Assembly: GCA_949841365.1 (NCBI GenBank)
Contig: CATKZI010000003.1
Location: forward strand, 124,001-188,000
Direction of reading: 5' to 3'
Length of the DNA stretch: 64,000 bases
From: an uncultured Candidatus Melainabacteria bacterium
GTDB lineage: Bacteria; Cyanobacteriota; Vampirovibrionia; Gastranaerophilales; Gastranaerophilaceae
Shown piece by piece: positions 18,269-26,352 of this stretch. Both the position numbers and the translations under genes were made by a program. Within the stretch, counting starts at the first letter, position 1; every line of letters starts with the position of its first letter. The notes below the pieces were generated by a model. The model did no database searches and was not told the origin of the DNA. It was given only the letters and a program-made list of their open reading frames with translations.

Positions 18269-19402
18269 TTAAAAACAATTAGTCACTTTACCTAATACAA
18301 TTCGGTTAGAAGCACCTGTGCAAGACGGAAGATTTGACGGTATATTATAATAATTGCAGTAACCTAAAAGAGCAAATGCCATAACTTCCTTAAAATTGTT
18401 TGAAATTCCATAGGCTTCATGAGTTTTTAAATCAACATGTTTGGGCAGATAGTGACGCAAATATTTCATTAAAGTCGGATTATACGCACCGCCTCCGCCA
18501 ATTATAACTTCTTTTATATCAATATCAGGATAAATAAATCTTTCATAAGCAGATGTAATAGTTTTTGCAGTAAGCGCAGTCACGGTTGCGATAATATCAG
18601 CAGGTTCTTTCGGACCAAAGCGCAGTGCATTTTCAATATATTCGGGAGAAAAATACTCTCTGCCCGTAGTTTTTGGCGGAACTTTAAAATAATATTCATC
18701 CTGCATCAGACATTCAAGCCAACTCTCCTGAACCTTGCCCGAATTTGCGATTTCACCGTCCTTATCATAAGGCATGCCAAAATATTTATTCATGCAGTAA
18801 TCAATCATAATATTTCCAAGCCCCGTATCAAAACCGAAAGTCGGAAAATCTTGCGAGATAACTGTTACGTTTGAAATTCCACCGATGTTTTGAATAAGCA
18901 TATTTTTCTTTAAAGGTTTAAACCATTTTTCATCAGCGAAACAAACTAACGGAGCACCCTCACCGCCGCATGCAATATCAGCTTCTCTGAAATTAGAAAT
19001 TGTCATACAGCCGGTTTCTTTTGCAATGATTGAACTTTCACCGATTTGAAGTGTGCTTTTCATAGAAATTCCGTCAAGTTTTTCATCAACCGGATGATGA
19101 TAGATTGTCTGACCGTGACTTGCTATAAAATCCGGCTTTCCATGCTCTGAAATAAGCATCTTACAAGCATCTGCAAAACAGTGTCCTATTGCGAAATTCA
19201 TCTGGCAAACATCTTTAACCGATGCATCACCCGAAAAAAGTTGAAAAATCTTTGCTCTGATGTGTTCGGGATATTTATAATTAATCCCCGAAATCAATTT
19301 AACCGACAAATCAGGATGTACTTCACACAATCCTGCATCAATACTGTCACAGGATGTGCCTGACATTAGACCGATAACTAATTTACTCTCCAATTCATCC
19401 AT
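18269..19402 (-). CDS. anmK: Anhydro-N-acetylmuramic acid kinase
   Basis: 377 residues. VIGLMSGTSCDSIDAGLCEV (phosphate-binding loop 1), ASHGQTIYHHP, FREADIACGGEGAPLV, IQNIGGISNVTVI and GFDTGLGNIMID are the successive AnmK blocks, ending with VIIGGGGAYNPTLM. Phosphorylates 1,6-anhydroMurNAc to MurNAc-6P during cell-wall recycling. Start set at ATG 19402, 6 nt after TATTAT and without a Shine-Dalgarno; a start nine codons earlier would overlap that promoter. An upstream small-RNA terminator isolates it. Confidence 0.94.
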   Translation of the reverse strand: MDELESKLVIGLMSGTSCDSIDAGLCEVHPDLSVKLISGINYKYPEHIRAKIFQLFSGDASVKDVCQMNFAIGHCFADACKMLISEHGKPDFIASHGQTIYHHPVDEKLDGISMKSTLQIGESSIIAKETGCMTISNFREADIACGGEGAPLVCFADEKWFKPLKKNMLIQNIGGISNVTVISQDFPTFGFDTGLGNIMIDYCMNKYFGMPYDKDGEIANSGKVQESWLECLMQDEYYFKVPPKTTGREYFSPEYIENALRFGPKEPADIIATVTALTAKTITSAYERFIYPDIDIKEVIIGGGGAYNPTLMKYLRHYLPKHVDLKTHEAYGISNNFKEVMAFALLGYCNYYNIPSNLPSCTGASNRIVLGKVTNCF

Positions 19403-19408
19403 AAAGGA

Positions 19409-19414
19409 ATAATA
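19409..19414 (-). promoter_or_regulatory. -10 box of anmK (leaderless)
   Basis: TATTAT on the minus strand, 6 nt before the anmK ATG at 19402 and directly after the T-run of the upstream terminator. Confidence 0.55.
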
Positions 19415-19415
19415 C

Positions 19416-19440
19416 AAAAAAGCCTGCATATTTGCAAGCT
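19416..19440 (-). terminator. Intrinsic terminator of candidate small RNA
   Basis: Minus strand AGCTTGCA-AATA-TGCAGGCT: 8-bp stem with one G-T pair and a 4-nt loop, followed by six T. No protein gene ends here. Confidence 0.7.
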
Positions 19441-19585
19441 TTCCTTTTTTCCAACTATTCTCAAATCTTTTAAACTTTTATGTAAATCCCCTTAATATAA
19501 AATAAAATCCCTAATCAATACACACTTCTTAAGCTATTCTTTTTGCCATCACCTCCAGACTTATCCTCGTTATCTCCTCTCTACA
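19416..19585 (-). ncRNA. Candidate ~170-nt small RNA
   Basis: This fills most of the 420-bp space between anmK and the WYL genes. On the minus strand a good promoter (TTGTCA, 17 nt, TACATT at 19620-19592) and an intrinsic terminator (19440-19416) frame about 170 nt without a gene of normal size. The 5' half is purine-rich, with GAGAGGAG, GAGGAT and TCTGGAGGTGATGG. The stretch GGAGGTGAT is complementary to the 16S rRNA 3' tail over nine bases. It is followed by a six-codon ORF (MAKRIA, 19549-19529), whose spacing from the SD is too short for good initiation. Could be a regulatory RNA or an attenuated leader. Confidence 0.45.
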
Positions 19586-19591
19586 GTTTTC

Positions 19592-19620
19592 AATGTAAAT
19601 CTAAGTAAAAAATTTGACAA
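19592..19620 (-). promoter_or_regulatory. Promoter of the candidate small RNA
   Basis: TTGTCA (19620-19615), 17-nt spacer, TACATT (19597-19592) on the minus strand; predicted start near 19585. Confidence 0.6.
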
Positions 19621-19691
19621 GTAAAAAAAAGTAAAATAAAATTTACAATTGACCATGCCCCTTGAAATATATGAGAAAAATTCAAGTTCTT

Positions 19692-19718
19692 AAATCTTAA
19701 TGAAGAAATCTTAATGAA
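19692..19718 (+). repeat. Direct repeat upstream of the WYL regulator pair
   Basis: AAATCTTAATGAA occurs twice, 14 nt apart (19692-19704 and 19706-19718), about 75 nt before a TATAAT (19794-19799) serving the first WYL gene. Same-face-like tandem sites upstream of a regulator gene suggest an operator, possibly for self-control. Confidence 0.4.
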
Positions 19719-19793
19719 ATTACGTAAATAAACAAGAAATTTTAATTGACTTATGATAATTATTAAAAACTGTATATATTTTTAAATTTGTAG

Positions 19794-19799
19794 TATAAT
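19794..19799 (+). promoter_or_regulatory. -10 box of the WYL regulator operon
   Basis: Perfect TATAAT followed by about 22 nt of leader with AAGGGAG (19808-19814) before ATG 19822. No convincing -35 box, which fits activator dependence. Confidence 0.55.
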
Positions 19800-19821
19800 A
19801 AATTCTAAAGGGAGAGTGTAT

Positions 19822-20763
19822 ATGAAAGAATTTATTAAAACTAAAAAAATAACCTACAATTTGATGTCTTTTACTGCATTTAAAGCTCTTATTCTATTCT
19901 CGGAACTTGCAGAAAGTCCAAAATCATATAGTGAAATATGCGATATTTTTTATAATCATCCGTATTTGCACGAAAAAATTTCAATCGATACATTAAGAGT
20001 CTATATAAATTCACTCAAAAGATTTGGTTGTGAAATCAAAAGAGTTAAGGGGGATGACAAAATATCAAAATATGTTATAACATCGCACCCGTTTGAACTT
20101 AAATATAACCCCGAACAGCTTCAAAGTGCCTTAAAAGTATTTAAAAGCCTTGTCAAAAATATGGATATAGAAGAACTCATTTCTATGGAAGAATTTTTTG
20201 AAAAAATCGGAACATACATAAAAAACGAGGACTTTATTAACGAAGCCAAAAAAGTTTCATTGCTTAAAGATATTGATAAAAACCTGTTAAAAACTCTTTT
20301 AGAATGTTGTGAAAAGAAAAATCAAATTATTATCACATACGCATCTCCGAATTCCGGAGAAAAAAATATGGAACTTATCGCGGACAAAATTGAATTAACA
20401 AACGGTAAAATATACCTCTGCGGCATAGGTTTTGAATATAAAGAATACGGCACTTTTCTTGTCAACAGAATTAAATCTGTTGATGATATAAAATCCGAAA
20501 CAACCATGCCTGAAGGTTTACAAGAGATTAAAGTTGTATATGAGCTTTATAACAATAAACAACCCGAACTTGAAAGTTATGAGACAATAATTGAACAAAC
20601 TGATAATACATTTGTTGTAGAAGCTGTTACATCAAATAAGTTTTTATTAAGACAAAGGCTTCTTGCACTCGGACCGAATTGTAAAATTATTTCTCCCGAC
20701 GAGTTTAAAAATGAATTTGTAGCTTTATTGAAAGATATGAAAGCGGGGTATTACTGTGGCTAA
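19822..20763 (+). CDS. WYL-domain transcriptional regulator (PafB/C-like), first of pair
   Basis: 313 residues. N-terminal winged-helix region (about 15-90, SYSEICDIFY then SIDTLRVYINSLKRFGCEIKR). The central WYL-type domain (about 170-225) has IIITYASPNSGEKNMELIADKIEL and GKIYLCGIGFEYKEYGTFLVNRIKSV. The C-terminal WCX-type domain has VVEAVTSNKFLLRQRLLALG. The canonical W-Y-L residues are only loosely kept. WYL proteins sense nucleic acid or nucleotide ligands; PafBC activates DNA-repair genes. ATG 19822 has AAGGGAG at 7 nt. Overlaps the second WYL gene by 8 bp. Confidence 0.8.
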   Translation: MKEFIKTKKITYNLMSFTAFKALILFSELAESPKSYSEICDIFYNHPYLHEKISIDTLRVYINSLKRFGCEIKRVKGDDKISKYVITSHPFELKYNPEQLQSALKVFKSLVKNMDIEELISMEEFFEKIGTYIKNEDFINEAKKVSLLKDIDKNLLKTLLECCEKKNQIIITYASPNSGEKNMELIADKIELTNGKIYLCGIGFEYKEYGTFLVNRIKSVDDIKSETTMPEGLQEIKVVYELYNNKQPELESYETIIEQTDNTFVVEAVTSNKFLLRQRLLALGPNCKIISPDEFKNEFVALLKDMKAGYYCG

Positions 20764-21682
20764 GAAAACTCCTGAAAAATGTAATGAATCATGCATTAAA
20801 ATGTTTGAATTTTTAAAAAGACTATACAACGGTGAAGTTGAGTTTAAATGGGTAATTGAGCATTTTTCCGACGGGCAATATGACGGAACATCAAATACCC
20901 ACGTAACTTTGAATAAATATCTTAACGCCCTAAAAATATTTGGCGTCAAAGTAAAAAAAGAAAACGGTAAATACCATATGCTCAGTCCGCTTTATAAAAT
21001 CAACTTTGATTTAAACGATATAAAAAGTATTAACAACTTAAAAAAAGCATGTGAAATCCTTCCTAATGGAAAAAATAAATCAAATTGTGAAGAATTCATC
21101 AGAGAACTTGAAATTCGATATGACAAATCTGCTCAAAGTGTCACTCAAGTTGGAGATACTACGCAAAGTTTACATCTTGCATTCTACCACTCAGAAATGG
21201 CAGAACAAATAAAACTCTGTGAAAAATATTGCCAAGATAAACTTAAACTTGAATTAATTTATACAGATGATAAAGGTGAAGAAATAAATCTCCTTGCATC
21301 TCCGATAGAAACAATATACAAAAAACGTAAAGTATGTTTGAAAGTTATAGGCAGTAACGGAAGCAGAGTTTATGAAATCCCCATAGATAACATAAAATCG
21401 GTAAAACAATTACCAAGCTCTGTTAACAGCAACTCTGTTCCGACCACTATTGTTTACAAAATAAAAAACAGACTTGCTAAAAATTACAGATTAAGAGATT
21501 GGGAAAAACTTCAAGATATAAACTCGGACGGAAGCCATGTTATCGTAAACAAAGATGAAGATTTTAACGTTCTGTTAAATCGTTTGATGAGATACGGTAC
21601 AGAGTGCGAAATTATTTCACCTAAATTCATAAAAGATGAAATGATTGACTTGATTAATAAAACTTTATCTAACTATCAATAA
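20756..21682 (+). CDS. WYL-domain transcriptional regulator, second of pair
   Basis: 308 residues, paralogous in layout to the preceding gene. HTH region with THVTLNKYLNALKIFGVKVKKE (about 45-66), WYL-like domain with KLELIYTDDKGEEINLLASPI and VCLKVIGSNGSRVYEIPIDN (about 160-220), and a WCX tail DFNVLLNRLMRYGTECEIIS. Starts with GTG at 20756, translationally coupled through an 8-bp overlap. A tandem, divergent pair is the arrangement of heteromeric PafB-PafC, but the target genes are unknown; dnaE follows after 27 bp. Confidence 0.78.
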   Translation: MAKKTPEKCNESCIKMFEFLKRLYNGEVEFKWVIEHFSDGQYDGTSNTHVTLNKYLNALKIFGVKVKKENGKYHMLSPLYKINFDLNDIKSINNLKKACEILPNGKNKSNCEEFIRELEIRYDKSAQSVTQVGDTTQSLHLAFYHSEMAEQIKLCEKYCQDKLKLELIYTDDKGEEINLLASPIETIYKKRKVCLKVIGSNGSRVYEIPIDNIKSVKQLPSSVNSNSVPTTIVYKIKNRLAKNYRLRDWEKLQDINSDGSHVIVNKDEDFNVLLNRLMRYGTECEIISPKFIKDEMIDLINKTLSNYQ

Positions 21683-21709
21683 CCACCTTTAGCATGATAA
21701 ACTGGTATT

Positions 21710-24700
21710 ATGCAAGTAGTTCCATTACATGTCCACACCGAATATTCATTGCTTGACGGCGCAATCAGAGTCAGCGATCTTGTTAACTTTGCTAAAGAAA
21801 ATAACATGCCTGCCGTAGCAATCACAGACCATGGTGTTATGTATGGTGATATGGAACTTTATACCACAGCAAAAGAAGCCGGTATAAAGCCTATTTTAGG
21901 TTGCGAATTTTATGTTCATGACGGAAATATTGAGGAACATGACAAAAATAATAACCCCTGTTATCACCTTGTTTTACTTGCCAAAAATAAAGCAGGTTAT
22001 GCAAATCTTATTAAGCTGACTTCTGTTGCATGGTGTAAAGGCAGATATGTAAAACCGCGTATTAATTGGGAGTTAATTAAAGAACACCACGAAGGACTTA
22101 TCTGTCTTTCGGCATGTCTCGGCGGTGAAGTTCTGCAATATTTATTACAGGGTAATGTTGAAAAAGCAAAAGCCGTTGCAAAACAATATCAAGATTTGTT
22201 TGGCGAAGACTATTATATAGAGCTTCAAGATCACAATTTGGACGAACAAAAACGCACCAATCCGCAATTAATCCAAATTGCAAAAGAACTTGGCATTAAA
22301 ATGGTTATCACAAACGACTCGCACTATCTGACACGTGACGATGCAGATATGCATGACACTTTGTTGTGCATGCAAACCAACAGTGACAAAGATGATCCTA
22401 ATCGTTTCCATTTTGCAAATAACGAATTTTATGTGAAAACAACAGAACAACTTAGAGAAGCTTTCAAATGGATGGATGGCGAAACATTTGATGAATGTAT
22501 AAAAAATACAAACGAAATCGCTGAAAAATGTCATCTTACAATTGAACTCGGGAAAAGTCCGCTTCCGGATTACGAAGTGCCGAAAGGGCATGACATTAAT
22601 TCATATCTTGAATATCTTGTATTTGAGGGCGCTAAAAAGCGCTACGGCGAAATTACACCCGAACTGAAAGAACGTATTGACTATGAAATAGGCGTAATTT
22701 CTCAAATGGGATTTTCAGCATACTTCCTAATCACCTGGGACTTTATTCACTATGCAAAAACTCATGGTATCCCGGTCGGTCCGGGCAGGGGATCTGCCGC
22801 GGGTTCTGTTGTTGCTTATGCTCTTGAAATCACTGATCTTGACCCCATTCAGCATAAACTCTTGTTTGAAAGATTTTTGAACCCCGAACGTTTCACCATG
22901 CCCGATATTGATATCGACTTTTGTATTGAACGACGCGGGGAAGTTATTGATTACGTAACTAAAAAATACGGTGAAGATAAAGTTTGTCAGATTATTACCT
23001 TTGGTACTTATGCTGCAAAAGCTGCATTCAAAGGTATTGCAAGAATTTTGAAAATTCCGTTTTCAGAAAGCAACCGTCTTGCAGGGCTTATTGACCCCGC
23101 AATTGAACTTGCCATGAGCATAAATGATAAAGCCAAAACTTTGAAAAAAGCTATGGAATATGACGGTTCGGAATTAAAAGCTCTTTATGACAAAGATGAA
23201 CAAATAGCCTGCGGTGACCCGATGGAAGGTAAAACCGTCGGCATGAAAAAGCTTATTGATTTAGCCGTCGGGATTGAAGGTATTAAAAATAACACAGGTA
23301 CTCACGCAGCAGGGGTTATCATTGCTCCGAAACCTTTGGATGAAATATTACCCGTTCAGCCTTCAAAAGACGGAATTATCCAAACCGGATATCCGCCTCA
23401 TGATGTTACTGAAGTTTTAAGCTTGCTCAAAATGGACTTTTTGGGCTTGCGAAACCTTACAACAATCTACAAAACTGTTGATATGATTGAAAAACGTCAA
23501 GGAATTAAAGTTGATATCAACAATATTCCGCTTGACGACAAACCGACTTATGACATGCTTATGGTCGGCGACACAGACGGAGTTTTCCAACTTGAATCCC
23601 AAGGGATGAAAAACCTTGTTAAAAAATTAAAACCTGACGTATTTGAAGATTTAGGTGCGTTAGTTGCACTATTCCGTCCCGGTCCTCTTGATTCGGGCAT
23701 GGTTGACGATTTCGTTGAAAGAAAACACGGACGTCAGGCAATTACATACGCTCACCCGCTTCTTGAGCCTGTTTTGAAAGACACTTACGGAACAATTGTA
23801 TATCAGGAACAAATCATGCAGGTGTTCCAGGTTCTGGCTGACTACTCACTCGGTCAAGCGGATATGGTTCGCCGTATGATGGGTAAGAAAAAAGTCGATG
23901 AAATGGAAAAACAAAAAGGCAAATTCATCGAACGTTCCGCACAACACGGCATGAGCGCAAAAGATGCAGAAGCCTTATTTAACCAAATTCTTGCATTCGC
24001 ATCATACTGTTTCAACAGGTCACACTCGGCGGCATACGCATTTGTTGCTTACCAAACCGCATATTTAAAATGTCATTATCCTGTTGAATACTTGTCTGCA
24101 CTTTTATCAAGTGTTTCAAGTGATGCCGAAAAAACTCAGCTTTACATTGAAGAAGCATTGAAAAAAGGAATAAAAGTTCTTCCGCCGGATATTAACCATT
24201 CTCTTGCCAGCTTTACTCCTGACGGAGATAATATCAGATTCGGACTTGCTTCAATTAAACAGGTAGGGGAAGGTGTTATTGAAGACATTATCAAAGAACG
24301 CGAAGAAAACGGCGACTTTAAATCAATTTATGATTACATAAAACGCCTGGATATAAAATGTTCTAACAAAAAAACTCTTGAAGGATTGATTAAAGCAGGT
24401 GCGTTTGCAAATATTGAAAAAAGCCGCAAGCAGCTTATCGACAATATTGAATACATTACAGCAACCGCCTCTAAAGAAACTAAAGCTCGTGAATCAGGTC
24501 AGGGAAGCTTGTTTGACATGCTTAGCGATACATCTGCTATTGAGGATGCAAAATTCCAACTTTCAGGCTCTGATGAGGAATATGATGCACGAACATTACA
24601 AAACCTTGAAAAAGAATTTTTGGGTTTTTATATCACAAGCCATCCATTATCAACAATTCGGGATAAGTTACCGTTTCTTATGACACATAAAATTACGGAA

Positions 24701-25249
24701 ATTAATGGCTTACCTAACGAAAAAATCGTCACAATCTGCGGGCTTGTCACTGCAACAAAACAAATTCCGACAAAAAAAGATCCGTCAAAATTCATAAGAT
24801 TTGTTACTATAGAAGACTTAACAGGAAAAATTGATATTATTGCGTTTAACCATAAAATTGCGGAATACGGTAATTACCTGCAAAACGAACAGCGCGTAAT
24901 CGTATCAGGTAAGGTTAGCAAACGCAGTGAAGATGAACCGCCTTCACTCATTGTGGAAACTGTAAAAACAGTTGATAATTCAAACATTTTTACAATAACG
25001 TTAACAGATGAATTTAAATATGAAGAACTTCATGCTTTGAAAAATATCTTATGCCAACATTCAGGTTCAGACCCCGTAACATTTAAGCTGAAAGATTTGA
25101 ATAATAATGATGTAAAAGTTCTGACAGCCTCAATGTTCTGGGTTGAAAGTTCAAATGAACTTGTAAATTCTTTAAAAAGATATTTTGGCGAAAAAATAGA
25201 AACAGATATACGTTCAATGGATACTGTAGAAGAACCTGCAATTTGTTAA
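21710..25249 (+). CDS. dnaE: DNA polymerase III alpha subunit (replicative)
   Basis: 1179 residues, the full DnaE1 layout. PHP domain (LHVHTEYSLLDGAIR, ITDHGVMYGD, ITNDSHYL). Polymerase core with GPGRGSAAGSVVAYAL and the catalytic PDIDIDFCIERR (about residues 398-409), then FGTYAAKAAFKG and HAAGVIIAP. Tandem HhH region, then an OB domain (VTICGLVTATKQIPTKK, about 1000). Copies the chromosome as part of Pol III. ATG 21710 lies 6 nt after a weak TGA-TAAACT and lacks a Shine-Dalgarno, so it may be leaderless or rely on read-through from the WYL genes. Confidence 0.97.
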   Translation: MQVVPLHVHTEYSLLDGAIRVSDLVNFAKENNMPAVAITDHGVMYGDMELYTTAKEAGIKPILGCEFYVHDGNIEEHDKNNNPCYHLVLLAKNKAGYANLIKLTSVAWCKGRYVKPRINWELIKEHHEGLICLSACLGGEVLQYLLQGNVEKAKAVAKQYQDLFGEDYYIELQDHNLDEQKRTNPQLIQIAKELGIKMVITNDSHYLTRDDADMHDTLLCMQTNSDKDDPNRFHFANNEFYVKTTEQLREAFKWMDGETFDECIKNTNEIAEKCHLTIELGKSPLPDYEVPKGHDINSYLEYLVFEGAKKRYGEITPELKERIDYEIGVISQMGFSAYFLITWDFIHYAKTHGIPVGPGRGSAAGSVVAYALEITDLDPIQHKLLFERFLNPERFTMPDIDIDFCIERRGEVIDYVTKKYGEDKVCQIITFGTYAAKAAFKGIARILKIPFSESNRLAGLIDPAIELAMSINDKAKTLKKAMEYDGSELKALYDKDEQIACGDPMEGKTVGMKKLIDLAVGIEGIKNNTGTHAAGVIIAPKPLDEILPVQPSKDGIIQTGYPPHDVTEVLSLLKMDFLGLRNLTTIYKTVDMIEKRQGIKVDINNIPLDDKPTYDMLMVGDTDGVFQLESQGMKNLVKKLKPDVFEDLGALVALFRPGPLDSGMVDDFVERKHGRQAITYAHPLLEPVLKDTYGTIVYQEQIMQVFQVLADYSLGQADMVRRMMGKKKVDEMEKQKGKFIERSAQHGMSAKDAEALFNQILAFASYCFNRSHSAAYAFVAYQTAYLKCHYPVEYLSALLSSVSSDAEKTQLYIEEALKKGIKVLPPDINHSLASFTPDGDNIRFGLASIKQVGEGVIEDIIKEREENGDFKSIYDYIKRLDIKCSNKKTLEGLIKAGAFANIEKSRKQLIDNIEYITATASKETKARESGQGSLFDMLSDTSAIEDAKFQLSGSDEEYDARTLQNLEKEFLGFYITSHPLSTIRDKLPFLMTHKITEINGLPNEKIVTICGLVTATKQIPTKKDPSKFIRFVTIEDLTGKIDIIAFNHKIAEYGNYLQNEQRVIVSGKVSKRSEDEPPSLIVETVKTVDNSNIFTITLTDEFKYEELHALKNILCQHSGSDPVTFKLKDLNNNDVKVLTASMFWVESSNELVNSLKRYFGEKIETDIRSMDTVEEPAIC

Positions 25250-25258
25250 AAAAAATAC

Positions 25259-25286
25259 TTGCAAAAAAAAATTGTTCATGTATAAT
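25259..25286 (+). promoter_or_regulatory. Promoter of tRNA-Gly
   Basis: TTGCAA (25259-25264), 16-nt spacer and TATAAT (25281-25286) preceded by TG; tRNA begins at 25303. Confidence 0.7.
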
Positions 25287-25302
25287 AAAGAAGTAACCCG
25301 AT

Positions 25303-25374
25303 GCGGGGGTAATTCAGTGGTAGAATGCCTCCTTGCCAAGGAGGATGTCGCGAGTTCGAGCCTCGTCTCCCGCT
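25303..25374 (+). tRNA. tRNA-Gly (GCC)
   Basis: Acceptor GCGGGGG pairs with CTCCCGC, discriminator T. D-loop AATTCAGTGGTAGA, anticodon arm CCTCC-TTGCCAA-GGAGG with anticodon GCC, T-arm GCGAG-TTCGAGC-CTCGT. CCA is not encoded. The 3' end recurs at 25529-25561. Confidence 0.95.
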
Positions 25375-25378
25375 AATT

Positions 25379-25409
25379 AAAAAGACTCACCTTTTGGTGA
25401 GTCTTTTTA
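25379..25409 (+). terminator. Intrinsic terminator after tRNA-Gly
   Basis: AAAGACTCACC-TTTT-GGTGAGTCTTT with T-run: 11-bp stem and 4-nt loop. Confidence 0.85.
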
Positions 25410-25424
25410 ATTTATAAGGATGAG

Positions 25425-25563
25425 AGAGGTGAGAACTCTTTTTAGTTCGAGCGACCTGTGAGCAGAGGGCGAAGGCTTGTCTGCGTGCAGTTTACACTGC
25501 TAAAGCAGACAAACGTAGACCCGTTTAACGCGAGCAGGTCAAGACAGCCTCGTCTCCCGCTCC
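25425..25563 (+). ncRNA. Structured element ending in a copy of the tRNA-Gly 3' end
   Basis: A GC-richer block between two terminators with no ORF. Predicted pairings: GAACT/AGTTC (25433-25437 with 25444-25448); an outer stem GACCTG/CAGGTC (25453-25458 with 25535-25540); and inside it TTGTCTGC/GCAGACAA (25477-25484 with 25505-25512) capped by GCAGT-TTAC-ACTGC. It ends with CGCGAG (25529-25534), a 12-nt insert, and GCCTCGTCTCCCGCT (25547-25561), which duplicates the T-arm and acceptor 3' strand of the upstream tRNA, followed by CCA. Either a tRNA-derived structured RNA or the scar of a tRNA-site insertion. Confidence 0.45.
25529..25561 (+). repeat. Partial duplicate of tRNA-Gly 3' end
   Basis: CGCGAG plus GCCTCGTCTCCCGCT match 25349-25354 and 25360-25374 of the tRNA exactly, with a 12-nt segment replacing the 5-nt middle of the T-loop. 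Confidence 0.8.
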
Positions 25564-25602
25564 ATAAAAGACCGATAAACATTTGTTTATCGGTCTTTTA
25601 TT
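25564..25602. terminator. Strong bidirectional terminator
   Basis: ATAAAAGACCGATAAAC-ATTT-GTTTATCGGTCTTTTAT: a roughly 17-bp stem with A/T flanks, ending both the structured element (+) and the DUF486 gene (-). Confidence 0.85.
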
Positions 25603-25623
25603 TTCAATATCAATACTTATTTA

Positions 25624-25965
25624 CTACCACTTCTTAAATATAAAAAACGCAGCTAAAATTATAAATAAAAATCCGACTAAATAATTCCAACGGAATTCTT
25701 CTTTTAAATACAGAACAGAAAAAACACTAAAAACAATGAGCGTTATAACTTCTTGAATCGTTTTTAACTGTGCTGCATTATAAACTTCATGTCCAATTCT
25801 ATTTGCAGGTACTTGAAAACAATATTCAAAAAAAGCAATACCCCAACTTATAAGAATAACAATCCACAAAGCCGCAGATTTATGCCTCAAGTGCCCATAC
25901 CAGGCAAAAGTCATAAACACATTTGATATAGTAAGCATAATAATTGGCGCAAGATGTTTTAACAT
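25624..25965 (-). CDS. DUF486 (DMT-superfamily) membrane protein
   Basis: 113 residues with four membrane helices. The family hallmarks NVFMTFAWYGHLRHK (about 15-29), WGIAFFEYCFQVPANRIGHE (about 41-60) and QLKTIQEVITL (about 66-76) are all visible. Function of DUF486 is unknown; by fold it is an EmrE-like half transporter. ATG 25965 is chosen because it lies 6 nt after TATAAT (25977-25972); a start five codons upstream would sit inside that -10 box. Confidence 0.88.
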   Translation of the reverse strand: MLKHLAPIIMLTISNVFMTFAWYGHLRHKSAALWIVILISWGIAFFEYCFQVPANRIGHEVYNAAQLKTIQEVITLIVFSVFSVLYLKEEFRWNYLVGFLFIILAAFFIFKKW

Positions 25966-25971
25966 AAAAAC

Positions 25972-25977
25972 ATTATA
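25972..25977 (-). promoter_or_regulatory. -10 box of DUF486 gene (leaderless)
   Basis: TATAAT on the minus strand, preceded by TG, 6 nt before ATG 25965. Confidence 0.65.
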
Positions 25978-25992
25978 CATGAAAAAATCCTC

Positions 25993-26021
25993 TTGACAGT
26001 TAAATTTTTTTTGATTAGAAT
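25993..26021 (+). promoter_or_regulatory. Promoter of the tRNA-Thr/Thr/Tyr cluster
   Basis: Consensus TTGACA (25993-25998), 17-nt spacer, TAGAAT (26016-26021); first tRNA starts at 26036. Confidence 0.75.
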
Positions 26022-26035
26022 AAGTAATGTAACTT

Positions 26036-26107
26036 GCCGACTTGGCTCAATGGTAGAGCAACGGTTTTGTAAACCGTAGGTTGTAGGTTCGATTCCTATA
26101 GTCGGCA
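26036..26107 (+). tRNA. tRNA-Thr (TGT)
   Basis: Acceptor GCCGACT/AGTCGGC with discriminator A; anticodon arm ACGGT-TTTGTAA-ACCGT, anticodon TGT; T-arm GTAGG-TTCGATT-CCTAT. No encoded CCA. Confidence 0.94.
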
Positions 26108-26142
26108 ATTTTTTATAAATAATTGCCCTTGTGGCTCAGTTT

Positions 26143-26214
26143 GCCTTTGTGGCGCAGGGGTAGCGCACTCCCTTGGTAAGGGAGAGGCCACGGGTTCAAA
26201 TCCCGTCAAAGGCA
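26143..26214 (+). tRNA. tRNA-Thr (GGT)
   Basis: Acceptor GCCTTTG/CAAAGGC with discriminator A; anticodon arm CTCCC-TTGGTAA-GGGAG, anticodon GGT; T-arm ACGGG-TTCAAAT-CCCGT. A near-copy of its first 16-17 nt (GCCCTTGTGGCTCAGTT, 26125-26141) sits directly upstream. Confidence 0.94.
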
Positions 26215-26233
26215 TTTTTTGAAAAGTTAATAT

Positions 26234-26319
<86 letters not shown>

Positions 26320-26323
26320 TTTT

Positions 26324-26352
26324 AAAAGACTCCTTAATCGGAGTCTTTTTTA
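26324..26352. terminator. Bidirectional terminator after tRNA-Tyr and kinase-like gene
   Basis: AAAAGACTCC-TTAATC-GGAGTCTTTTTT; ends the tRNA operon on the plus strand and overlaps the last codons of the minus-strand kinase-like gene. Confidence 0.8.

Noticed and set aside
19529-19549. Six-codon leader peptide MAKRIA as a gene
   Set aside because: The SD GGAGG is only a few bases from the ATG and the peptide shows no codon pattern (for example repeated regulatory codons) typical of attenuators; kept only as part of the small-RNA finding.
25303-25602. CRISPR or mobile element at the tRNA-Gly repeats
   Set aside because: Only two imperfect copies, no spacers, no integrase, transposase or cas gene anywhere in the window.
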